From: Brienomyrus brachyistius
Taxonomy: Eukaryota > Chordata > Actinopteri > Osteoglossiformes > Mormyridae
Length of the DNA: 64,000 bases
Assembly (NCBI RefSeq): GCF_023856365.1
Contig: NC_064547.1
Coordinates: 22,752,168 to 22,816,167, forward strand
Reading direction: 5' to 3'
Made by a program: the position numbers and the translations under genes. Within the stretch, counting starts at the first letter, position 1. Every line of letters begins with the position of its first letter. Shown in pieces: positions 51,736-64,000 of the stretch. The notes under the pieces are model-generated. The model saw nothing but the letters and a program-made list of their open reading frames with translations, was not told the DNA's origin and searched no databases.

Positions 51736-52267
51736 TGCTATCACTTAGCTATCACTTAGCTATCACTCAGAGGGGTGGGACCCTCAGGGTACATGCCAAT
51801 AATGTAAACAGCCAGTAATGTAATAACTGCCAATAATAAAATTTCAAAATTAAAGTAATAACTTTACGCACAAAAAGCAATTACATTATTGACTGGGTAT
51901 GACATTATTGGCTGGTATAGCAACCAATAATAACGATTATTAATGTATTAAAATGATTACATTATGGGATGTGAATTCCCTGTTGCAATAGCTTTTTTTC
52001 TGGCATATTCACTGCATTCCCCATTTAATAATCACGATGTTGCTCTATTTGGTAGTCCCCCCGCCCAAGCAGCTACTTTTTTTTTATTTTAGTTTCTAGT
52101 AGTCGCTGTACTCATTACATTATTAATTACTGGGGAATAATGGACACATGATTTCCGGAGATTAGTGCTGTTGTGGTTCCCAGCCCTAACCACCTGTAGC
52201 CACCGTTTAGATTCTGATGCATTTCTTGAGTGGATGTGTAATGCTGGGTGAGTGTGGATTAGGTTTT

Positions 52268-52273
52268 AATAAA
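52268..52273 (+). promoter_or_regulatory. dbt: Candidate poly(A) signal for dbt
   Basis: AATAAA is followed about 25 nt later by a GT-rich run (GGTGTTTGTGTGTTTTT), the usual downstream element. This gives a 3' UTR of about 1.06 kb that contains a SINE. An earlier AATAAA at 51835-51840 is an alternative without an obvious GT-rich element. Confidence 0.4.
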
Positions 52274-53140
52274 TTTGTGGTGTCAGATCTGTGCATGGTG
52301 TTTGTGTGTTTTTGATTGTATGTTAAGTAAACATAATCGCAAGGAACTTTTTTTTTTTTATATTGATTACGATTGGGGGGCGGCATGGTGGTATCTGAGC
52401 TGTTCATAGAACAAATTATAGTTAATGAGGTGTCAAGATCTTGTCTCTGATCCACACACTAGGCCTACCATTCAAAAGTTTTAATTATGAGAATGAAATG
52501 TTTTTGTTTTGTGAGGTGCTTGTTCATGTATGATGATGTAGTGGCTGTTCTGTTTGACCGTGATAAACCTTTTCACAAACAATATAAGTGAAGAAGTATG
52601 ACATTAGATCTAAGGACCAGAGTCAAATAAAGTTAAATAAAATCCATCAAAAACACTTACTCAGTGGAGATTCCAATGTAGTAGGCAGACAACTTTATGG
52701 CTTTAATAATGAGTGTATTTAGCAGCTACAAGGACAAAAGATATTAAAAACCTCTCCATTTTTAATGCTAACTTAATAAACATTAACAGATAGCACTAAA
52801 GGTGGTTTCGCCTATAGTCTGCTAACACTAACCCGAGAACTAATATCTGAGGAGTGCTCTTCCCAGGATTTGAATTTATTAAATTGGCTTTGTGATGTTG
52901 TATTAAGAAATGTTATTCACAATGCAACTTACCGTACATTGGCCCATTCTTTTATATACGGTAAGACGAAGCGGGAAATTCCCAAATTATGATAGCAGAC
53001 TGTGAATAAATAATATTGCACAAGATACCAGCTATACCGCATTGAATTTCAAGCTCTGCTCTAATAATCATGACAGTGTGAATCCCACATCCATTGGTCA
53101 ATTATCTTCATCTTCTACCAAACCAAATAGCCAATCGTAG

Positions 53141-53500
53141 TCCATCCATCCATCCATTTTCCAAACTGCTTATCCTATTGGGTCGCGGGGGGTCCGGAGC
53201 CTATCCCGGGAGCAATGGGCACAAGGCAGGGAACAACCCAGGATGGGGGGCCAGCCCATCGCAGCTCACACTCACACACCATTCACTCACACATGCACAC
53301 CTACGGGCAATTTAGCAACTCCAATTAGCCTCAGCATGTTTTTGGACTGTGGGGGGAAACCGGAGTACCCGGAGGAAACCCCACGACGACATGGGGAGAA
53401 CATGCAAACTCGACACACATGTGACCCAGGCGGAGAATTGAACCCGGGTCCCAGAGGTGTGAGGCAACAGTGCTAACCACTGCACCACCATGCCGCCCCC
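53141..53500 (-). mobile_element. Full-length tRNA-derived SINE with a GGATGG tail
   Basis: On the minus strand it starts GGGGCGGCATGGTGGTGCAG and has a tRNA-like box B (GGGTTCAATTC). It contains the conserved fish SINE core (GTTTGCATGTTCTCCCC, then TCCGGTTTCC and CACAGTCCAAA) and ends in GGATGGATGGATGG. It resembles the V-SINE/HE1 type, but subfamily assignment needs Repbase or Dfam. Confidence 0.8.
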
Positions 53501-55690
53501 TGTATGCTATTTCATTGTATAAAAAGAAACTTACTTTACTGTACAATAAAATATTTCACCACTGCTTCTCCCTCAGCTCCCACTGTTTGCTAGCACATGC
53601 ATCTTTGGATTTCTTAGTGCAATCTGTGCTTTATTTTTTTCGTGAAATGTAAGTGCAGTATCTGTTTATTACGTGCTGTGGTTTAATATGTACATTATTA
53701 TTTCAGTACTGTGTATACTGTCCTTTAATGTCTTGCCTCTCTCGTATAACTTGAGATACGCCCAAATTGACTTGCAACAAGTGGTCCTGGTTCCAAATGC
53801 GGAAGCCCATGGATACCTGTATTTTATATGCTGTAGTGTGCTGGGTGTCAGACATTGCAATGCACCTTGCTTTGATTTTGACCCGTTAGATCAGAGGGAG
53901 GTAATCTTATCCAGAAAGGGCCGCTGTGTATGATGGTTTTCACTGCAATTCTCTGAACAGCGAACCTAACGGTTATCCCAATACCTTGATCTTGCTAGCA
54001 TATTTAAATGTGTACCTATTCAGGAATAGAGTGGTGAAGGCATTCAGAGGAGGACTGATGATTATCAGAGGGAACAAAGGGGCTGGGTACTTGTCAGTTT
54101 CCAGTAGAACCACCAGACTCCTACACTGAATTGTTCTGGATGTGGCACAGACGCTAATCCCTCTGTATTCGGGGATCCGTCTCCAGTTTGTACTCTTCCA
54201 GTTAATAGGTAGATTATCAGACAGATTTTCGCCCTAGTCCAGTACTCATTGACAGCCTAATACACCGTGTTTCAGTTTCTCTTGATAGTCAATACATGTC
54301 ACAGGATGTACATTACTCTGATGGGCAGGCCCTCTTACATATGATGGAAACACTACAACAACTTAAGGGTCAGAAGAGTGAAATACATATAATGAGTGTG
54401 TAGCTCAGCAGACTAAGACTCTGTGGCTGTGATCAGAAGGTCGACAGTTCGTGCTCAGAATTGGCAGAATAGCCACATGTCCACAGGCTTTTGAACAAGA
54501 CCTGAAAACCCTGGGGGCCTCAAGGTAGCAGTGTCTTCACTGTGACCCCCAAGCTTGTTCTTGCCTTTATAGAGAGTAAGATGGGGCAAATTATTAATCC
54601 CATGGGGCCTCAGCAGAATTACAAACCTGTACAAGGAAAATAGTTGTTAATTTTACATACTACCTTCTGCTGGCCTTATGAGAATATTCAGATTGTCATT
54701 TTTCCCCATAATTGCAATTTTAACATTAAATTAATGATTTTACCATGGTCCTGTGGCCACTTTATATGGTAATTATTGATGAAAACTTTTTTGGAAAGTG
54801 AAACAATATTAAAATTGCTTTATTGCGTAAAAAAAAACTGTTTTTGTTTAGTAAAATAATGTTTTTTCGATTTTTATACTGCCGTCTTGTGGCACAATTT
54901 AGTACTGCAGTTTGAAAATAATTAAATGATTTCTTCCCGAAATTGCAATACCTACTTTTGGCCACGAGATGGCAGCAAGAAAATAGAAAAATTATTTTCC
55001 CACGGTCTACTAGCAGCTTTGTGTGGTAATTGTTTGTATTAAAAATACATTGGACCAAGTAAAATTATTTTAATGAAGAATTAACATCAAAAAGCTGCTA
55101 TTAGACCGTGGGAAAATAATTTTTAACTTTTCTTGCTGCCATCTCGTGGCCAAAAAAAGGTACTGCAGTTTGAAAAGAAATGATTTCTTGCCGAAGTTGC
55201 AATACTTACTTTTGGCCACGAGATGGCAGCAAGAAAATAGAAAAATTATTTTCCCACGGTCTATTAGCAGCTTTGTGTGGTAATTGTTTGTATTAAAAAT
55301 ACATTGGACCAAGTCAAATTATTTTAATAAAGAATTAACATCAAAAAGCTGCTAGTAGACCGTGGGAAAATAATTTTTAACTTTTCTTGCTGCCATCTCG
55401 TGGCCAAAAATAGGTACTGCAGTTTGAAAAGAAATGATTTCTTCCCGAAATTGCAATACCTACTTTTGCCCACGAGATGGCAGCAAGAAAAGTTAAAAAT
55501 TATTTTCCCACGGTCTATTAGCAGCTTTGTGTGGTAATTGTTTGTATTAAAAATACATTGGACCAAGTCAAATTATTTTAATAAAGAATTAACATCAAAA
55601 AGCTGCTAGTAGACCGTGGGAAAATAATTTTTAACTTTTCTTGCTGCCATCTCGTGGCCAAAAGTAGGTATTGCAACTTCGGCAAGAAAT
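53227..55690 (+). repeat. Left arm of a 5.2-kb palindrome
   Basis: The sequence from 53,227 is repeated in reverse complement at 55,691-58,408. Outside the central array, position x pairs with 111,635 minus x (for example 53,227 with 58,408, and 54,129 with 57,506). I see only scattered single-base differences, for example near 53,387, 53,594, 54,047 and 54,101. The arm carries most of a SINE, a unique stretch, a second tRNA-derived SINE (about 54,397-54,560) and then the 254-bp array. Confidence 0.93.
54397..54560 (+). mobile_element. tRNA-derived SINE (left arm)
   Basis: Box A-like TAGCTCAGCAGACTAAGACT and box B-like CAGTTCGTGCTC are spaced as in a tRNA head, without a foldable tRNA gene. 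It is duplicated in the right arm. Confidence 0.55.
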
Positions 55691-56826
55691 CATTTCTTTT
55701 CAAACTGCAGTACCTTTTTTTGGCCACGAGATGGCAGCAAGAAAAGTTAAAAATTATTTTCCCACGGTCTAATAGCAGCTTTTTGATGTTAATTCTTTAT
55801 TAAAATAATTTGACTTGGTCCAATGTATTTTTAATACAAACAATTACCACACAAAGCTGCTAGTAGACCGTGGGAAAATAATTTTTAACTTTTCTTGCTG
55901 CCATCTCGTGGCCAAAAGTAGGTATTGCAATTTCGGGAAGAAATCATTTCTTTTCAAACTGCAGTACCTATTTTTGGCCACGAGATGGCAGCAAGAAAAG
56001 TTAAAAATTATTTTCCCACGGTCTACTAGCAGCTTTTTCATGTTAATTCTTTATTAAAATAATTTGACTTGGTCCAATGTATTTTTAATACAAACAATTA
56101 CCACACAAAGCTGCTAGTAGACCGTGGGAAAATAATTTTTAACTTTTCTTGCTGCCATCTCGTGGCCAAAAGTAGGTATTGCAATTTCGGGAAGAAATCA
56201 TTTCTTTTCAAACTGCAGTACCTATTTTTGGCCACGAGATGGCAGCAAGAAAAGTTAAAAATTATTTTCCCACGGTCTACTAGCAGCTTTTTGATGTTAA
56301 TTCTTTATTAAAATAATTTGACTTGGTCCAATGTATTTTTTAATACAAACAATTACCACACAAAGCTGCTAGTAGACCGTGGGAAAATAATTTTTAACTT
56401 TTCTTGCTGCCATCTCGTGGCCAAAAGTAGGTATTGCAATTTCGGGAAGAAATCATTTCTTTTCAAACTGCAGTACCTATTTTTGGCCACGAGATGGCAG
56501 CAAGAAAAGTTAAAAATTATTTTCCCACGGTCTACTAGCAGCTTTTTGATGTTAATTCTTTATTAAAATAATTTGACTTGGTCCAATGTATTTTTAATAC
56601 AAACAATTACCACACAAAGCTGCTAGTAGACCGTGGGAAAATAATTTTTCTATTTTCTTGCTGCCATCTCGTGGCCAAAAGTAGGTATTGCAATTTCGGG
56701 AAGAAATCATTTAATTATTTTCAAACTGCAGTACTAAATTGTGCCACAAGACGGCAGTATAAAAATCGAAAAAACATTATTTTACTAAACAAAAACAGTT
56801 TTTTTTACGCAATAAAGCAATTTTAA
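54762..56826. repeat. 254-bp tandem array of hairpin units, inverted about 55,690
   Basis: Units repeat with a 254-bp period. Unit junctions (GGTCCAATGT or its complement) fall near 55,058, 55,312 and 55,566 in minus orientation and near 55,815, 56,069, 56,323 and 56,578 in plus orientation. Each unit is itself an imperfect inverted repeat with arms of about 85-90 nt running from AAAGCTGCTA through CTGCCATCTCGTGGCC, around a loop of about 40 nt containing AAATCATTTC. The outermost units are more diverged. The 80-aa open frames across it are a by-product of repetition, not genes. Confidence 0.9.
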
Positions 56827-57074
56827 TATTGTTTCACTTTCCAAAAAAGTTTTCATCAATAATTACCATATAAAGTGGCCACAGGACCATGGTAAAATCA
56901 TTAATTTAATGTTAAAATTGCAATTATGGGGAAAAATGACAATCTGAATATTCTCATAAGGCCAGCAGAAGGTAGTATGTAAAATTAACAACTATTTTCC
57001 TTGTACAGGTTTGTAATTCTGCTGAGGCCCCATGGGATTAATAATTTGCCCCATCTTACTCTCTATAAAGGCAA

Positions 57075-57238
57075 GAACAAGCTTGGGGGTCACAGTGAAG
57101 ACACTGCTACCTTGAGGCCCCCAGGGTTTTCAGGTCTTGTTCAAAAGCCTGTGGACATGTGGCTATTCTGCCAATTCTGAGCACGAACTGTCGACCTTCT
57201 GATCACAGCCACAGAGTCTTAGTCTGCTGAGCTACACA
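57075..57238 (-). mobile_element. tRNA-derived SINE (right arm copy)
   Basis: Reverse complement of the element at 54,397-54,560, carried along by the inverted duplication. Confidence 0.55.
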
Positions 57239-58134
57239 CTCATTATATGTATTTCACTCTTCTGACCCTTAAGTTGTTGTAGTGTTTCCATCATATGTAA
57301 GAGGGCCTGCCCATCAGAGTAATGTACATCCTGTGACATGTATTGACTATCAAGAGAAACTGAAACACGGTGTATTAGGCTGTCAATGAGTACTGGACTA
57401 GGGCGAAAATCTGTCTGATAATCTACCTATTAACTGGAAGAGTACAAACTGGAGACGGATCCCCGAATACAGAGGGATTAGCGTCTGTGCCACATCCAGA
57501 ACAATTCAGTGTAGGAGTCTGGTGGTTCTACTGGATACTGACAAGTACCCAGCCCCTTTGTTCCCTCTGATAATCATCAGTCCTCCTATGAATGCCTTCA
57601 CCACTCTATTCCTGAATAGGTACACATTTAAATATGCTAGCAAGATCAAGGTATTGGGATAACCGTTAGGTTCGCTGTTCAGAGAATTGCAGTGAAAACC
57701 ATCATACACAGCGGCCCTTTCTGGATAAGATTACCTCCCTCTGATCTAACGGGTCAAAATCAAAGCAAGGTGCATTGCAATGTCTGACACCCAGCACACT
57801 ACAGCATATAAAATACAGGTATCCATGGGCTTCCGCATTTGGAACCAGGACCACTTGTTGCAAGTCAATTTGGGCGTATCTCAAGTTATACGAGAGAGGC
57901 AAGACATTAAAGGACAGTATACACAGTACTGAAATAATAATGTACATATTAAACCACAGCACGTAATAAACAGATACTGCACTTACATTTCACGAAAAAA
58001 ATAAAGCACAGATTGCACTAAGAAATCCAAAGATGCATGTGTTAGCAAACAGTGGGAGCTGAGGGAGAAGCAGTGGTGAAATATTTTATTGTACAGTACA
58101 GTAAGTTTCTTTTTATACAATGAAATAGCATACA

Positions 58135-58408
58135 GGGGGCGGCATGGTGGTGCAGTGGTTAGCACTGTTGCCTCACACCTCTGGGACCCGGGTTCAATTC
58201 TCCGCCTGGGTCACATGGGTGTGGAGTTTGCATGTTCTCCCCATGTCGTCATGGGGTTTCCTCCGGGTACTCCGGTTTCCCCCCACAGTCCAAAGACATG
58301 CTGAGGCTAATTGGAGTTGCTAAATTGCCCGTAGGAGTGCATGTGTGAGTGAATGGTGTGTGAGTGTGAGCTGTGATGGGCTGGCCCCCCATCCTGGGTT
58401 GTTCCCTG
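58135..58408 (+). mobile_element. Truncated copy of the same SINE in the right palindrome arm
   Basis: Same sequence as 53,227-53,500 in the opposite orientation. It is cut off after GTTGTTCCCTG without the LINE-like tail, exactly at the palindrome edge. Confidence 0.8.
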
Positions 58409-59291
58409 AATTAAAGCTAAAACAGCTTGTCATAGAAGACGCAAGTGAACACGAGTACAAAGAGAATGAAAACATTAACACGTCCGCTACGTGGAGATGG
58501 CCGTTTATTATTTCAGTTTCATAACTTCCAGCAACATCTGGGGTAAAATAACAAAGACAACACATGCAACAGGGCACTCGGGTGCACATATAACACATTG
58601 ACATTGTGGTAGCCGTGTGGTGCATTTCGTGACCCACAGACGACCTACCGAGTGCATGTCCACTTCTGACTGTGTCCGTTAAAGATCAGCGATCACAATG
58701 CGGCCCTTTTATCTCATCGAACCAGAACACTGCGCTTCAGCAGACAGCTGACCCCGAGGCAGACCCTCCCATGTGACCCGCACTATTCCCGTCTTGCCCC
58801 TAAAAATAGACACACTCTGGGGTTGCGTTTTATTAAAGAGTAACGCTGACAGAATCGCTACTGCACAGCAATTCTCAGACAGAAGAGTGATTTGAACTCT
58901 GTTCACGATCCGATCCCAGGAAAAGATCTGATGAAAGAGTAGGGACCTGACTTATGGGAGCCACGGGAGGCTTATGACAACGACAGCCGCAGATGACCGT
59001 CTTGTATCATGAAACGGGTGAGTGGCTGCTAGAGAGCAATGCTACAATGTAATCTCAGAACTTATTGTCTTTCCCTCTCAAAGACCATACAATGCTACAT
59101 ATTAGAGTAACTACGTATGCATTGTTTATTGACCCGTGGTTTAATAAAGCAAGTATGTACTATTAACACCTTCGATGATATATCTCTCATCTCTCAGCTG
59201 ACACGCGAGTGGCCTGTTTCCGCTGTGCGTGTCCTTGTTGAGTAAGGCTGGACTGCTGTCCCTCCTCTGACTGCGAGGTGGCAGAGTCACC
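58409..59291 (+). other. lrrc39 upstream region
   Basis: This is the unique sequence between the right edge of the palindrome and the lrrc39 ATG. It contains the MEF2/E-box pair and probably an untranslated first exon, which I cannot place. Confidence 0.45.
58745..58809 (+). promoter_or_regulatory. lrrc39: Putative muscle regulatory cluster: E-box plus MEF2 site upstream of lrrc39
   Basis: CTAAAAATAG at 58800-58809 is an exact MEF2 consensus (YTAWWWWTAR). CAGCTG at 58745-58750 is a MyoD-type E-box 50 bp away. They lie about 0.5 kb upstream of the lrrc39 ATG, and the gene is known to be specific to striated muscle. Function is inferred. Confidence 0.4.
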
Positions 59292-62398
<3,107 letters not shown>

Positions 62399-62478
62399 CA
62401 TGCTGTGTGCTCCCCATATCTGCCGGTGCTTGTCTCTGGTTCCTGCCAGTGCTGTCCCTGTTCCGTCTACCACTTCCC

Positions 62479-62590
62479 GTCAAGGCCATCTTGTCCACTG
62501 CTTCCTGTCAAGGCCATCTTGTCCACTGCTCCCTGTCAAGACCATCTTGTCCACTGCTCCCTGTCAAGGCCATCTTGTCCACTGCTTCCT
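62479..62590. repeat. 28-bp tandem repeat, 4 copies, in the lrrc39 3' UTR
   Basis: The unit begins GTCAAGGCCATCTTGTCCAC and ends TGCTTCCT, with single-base variants. It starts 80 nt after the lrrc39 stop and ends 106 nt before the trmt13 stop. Confidence 0.93.
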
Positions 62591-62696
62591 GCCAAGGCTG
62601 TCTGACCCATGATTCCAGTCAGTGCCGATAAGCTCTATGTTGGTGTCAATACTCTCTGGTCTAAATTCTTTTCAGCTGTCATTTTTTTTGGGTTCT

Positions 62697-63680
62697 TCAA
62701 CTACTGATACTGGTTGGAACTGCAGTTAGGAGTACATTCTCCAGTGAGACATCTTTGCTGGTGTAGTAGCAGAGGTCAGAGGCGAACCCTTTGCCATGGA
62801 GGAAGTGGACCCTTCCGTAGTCGATCAGCAGCTTGCAGAGGCGCCCGACTCGCTCGCGGTCCTCTGCAGACACGACGCTGCAGGTAGGCACAGGGATGGA
62901 GAAGGGTGACATGAATCAGCACCGAAGATAATGCTGTAACAGGGAAGTAAGGTTAATACAGCACAAGCAGAGGACGGAAATGAGGCTCAGAATAGTGACG
63001 ACTTCGGTAAATACTCAAAAACTTGGAACCAAGACTTCAGTGAAACAACATTAAAATACCCAGAACTTTGCCTCTTGCATTGTCATTATCATGAAAAATA
63101 AGTGATAGTCAGAACATGAGGTTGCCATCTGTGTACTCTGAGGATTTCAGTCTGATTTCTCCCTCCTCTTTGCTTGGCACTCTTTGGTCTTAAAGTGAAT
63201 CTGAACATCTGTTTTGCAGGCCAATAGCATAACAGATGTGTCGATCCTCCTGAGTTCCAGGGCAGGTTCTTGGGTTGGATTTCGGAGTCTGCCAGTCATA
63301 AGTAAAGCAAACTCACTCGTTCAAGGTGCTGGGTACGGCGTCCTCCCCCTGATCGTGCTCCTCAGCCCCCCACTCTCCCACTGAAGGTCGGCCTTCCACG
63401 CCAGCCACCTTTCTCAGACCACATGTGGCCCAGCTGGACATGCGCTGGAAGGCAGCGAACTCGGAGGCTCCCAGCCCCCGCTCCCGGAAGAACTCCTTCC
63501 CCACGTAGTGCCTCCAGTCGCAGCGGTGGTGGCAGCATAGCGCGATGGCCAGCCCGGAGACCTCGCCTGCGGCTGCAGGGTCACGCTTAGCCCCCCCCTC
63601 CTGCTTCACGCGTTTTCTGGGGGGCTCTCCGCTCTCCTCATCGTCCTCGACACTATCCAGCAGACACCTCAGTGCCAGAT
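62697..63680 (-). CDS. trmt13: tRNA:m4X 2'-O-methyltransferase TRM13 homologue, C-terminal two exons (5' part beyond right edge)
   Basis: TRMT13 2'-O-methylates position 4 of the acceptor stem of certain tRNAs. Exons in transcript order: 63317-63680 and 62697-62877. Upstream exons lie past position 64,000. The first begins mid-gene with DLALRCL, contains an acidic/basic linker (residues EDDEESGEPPRKRVKQ), then the family core IALCCHHRCDWRHYVGKEFF and RMSSWATCGLRK. The last exon reads RVGRLCKLLIDYGRVHFL...VSLENVLLTAVPTSISS and stops. Both match the C-terminal third of human TRMT13 (CCDC76). The splice phase (GA/C) is consistent. The gene converges with lrrc39; the stops are 298 bp apart, so the 3' UTRs probably abut or overlap. 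The interval 63,681-64,000 is its intron, and I see no further exon there. Confidence 0.93.
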
Positions 63681-64000
63681 CTGAGGACGAGGAGTAACAC
63701 AGAACCCTGATGTAACAAGTAATGCAGTGCGGTCACTGCCAATAAGGCAGGAAGGGCCTGGAATCCGCCAGTGATCTGACTGCTTCTCCTGGGTGGGGGC
63801 CACGGGCCCCTGGAGTCTATGCCAGGTAGCACAGTGCACAAGGCTGGGGCAGTACTATTACAGATTTTTAAAATTAAATTCTGACTTTTATATAATTCTC
63901 AATTTTCATTTGAAATCCAGTTTAGTTTTAGTTTTCAGTGTGGCTTTGTTCGTTTTTAAAGATACATTACTCTTGGGTCTTATATATTTTACTTTCTGTT

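Larger units (their letters stand above)
51211..53226 (+). other. dbt 3' UTR and downstream AT-rich intergenic sequence
   Basis: The first kilobase is the likely dbt 3' UTR, including a SINE at 51,530-51,735. From about 52,300 to 53,140 the sequence is AT-rich with nothing recognisable. Confidence 0.5.
55691..58408 (-). repeat. Right arm of the 5.2-kb palindrome
   Basis: Reverse complement of the left arm. Near the centre the pairing sum is 111,381, while in the outer arm it is 111,635. The 254-bp difference is exactly one extra array unit in this arm. The arm ends at 58,408 inside the SINE, which on the left continues beyond 53,227, so this arm looks like the derived copy. Confidence 0.93.

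Noticed and set aside
53673..53933. 86-aa frame present in both palindrome arms
   Set aside because: Duplicated only because the arm is duplicated; overlapping frames on the opposite strand are equally open and no motif is recognisable.
54397..54460. tRNA gene
   Set aside because: Box A and B-like motifs are present but degenerate and part of a SINE; no full cloverleaf could be traced.
54762..56826. Family of near-identical 80-aa frames (MVQCIFNTNN...)
   Set aside because: They arise once per 254-bp unit in an AT-rich hairpin array, on both strands, and end wherever the repeat ends. They look non-coding.
53227..58408. Palindrome as a pure assembly or read fold-back artefact
   Set aside because: Not fully excluded, but the arms carry several base differences, a one-unit length difference and a SINE truncated at one edge, which a simple artefact would not give.

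Overview
This window is nuclear DNA from a ray-finned (teleost-type) fish. Genes are split by GT-AG introns, the proteins are vertebrate orthologues, and the spacers hold fish-style repeats: tRNA-derived SINEs, hAT miniature elements and long simple repeats. The species cannot be named from the sequence alone.

I could assemble five genes exon by exon, with reading phase agreeing at every junction. From left to right they are cdc14a (minus, 16 coding exons, 30,175 to 2,856, 607 aa), rtca (minus, 11 coding exons, 40,671 to 36,454, 364 aa), dbt (plus, 11 coding exons, 44,889 to 51,210, 492 aa), lrrc39 (plus, 8 coding exons, 59,292 to 62,398, 348 aa) and the 3' end of trmt13 (minus, 2 coding exons, 63,680 to 62,697, continuing past the right edge). 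As far as I recall, this order and orientation match the human 1p21.2 block CDC14A-RTCA-DBT-LRRC39-TRMT13. The genes do not form one pathway: they encode a cell-cycle/ciliary phosphatase, an RNA end cyclase, a mitochondrial branched-chain keto acid dehydrogenase subunit, a muscle M-band protein and a tRNA methyltransferase.

Layout: 1-2,855 is cdc14a 3' UTR and flank. 2,856-30,175 is cdc14a, with long introns carrying a 17-copy 12-bp minisatellite and hAT-like debris. 30,176-36,453 is the cdc14a promoter and an intergenic stretch with one orphan candidate coding exon (32,997-33,090). 36,454-40,671 is rtca. A 4.2-kb head-to-head spacer separates rtca from dbt. After dbt, 51,211-59,291 is intergenic and contains a 5.2-kb nested palindrome (53,227-58,408) centred on a 254-bp tandem array whose units are themselves hairpins. 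lrrc39 and trmt13 then converge tail to tail, with stop codons 298 bp apart.

The observations most worth checking are: (1) Tyr in place of the catalytic-motif Asp in the dbt acyltransferase active site (HRIIYG instead of HRIIDG); (2) the palindrome within tandem repeat within palindrome structure; (3) the orphan exon at 32,997-33,090; (4) a 194-bp GCGT repeat about 20 nt inside a dbt intron; and (5) a consensus MEF2 site plus E-box upstream of lrrc39. I did not find a convincing wholly new biological system. No CRISPR array, operon or phage-like module is present.
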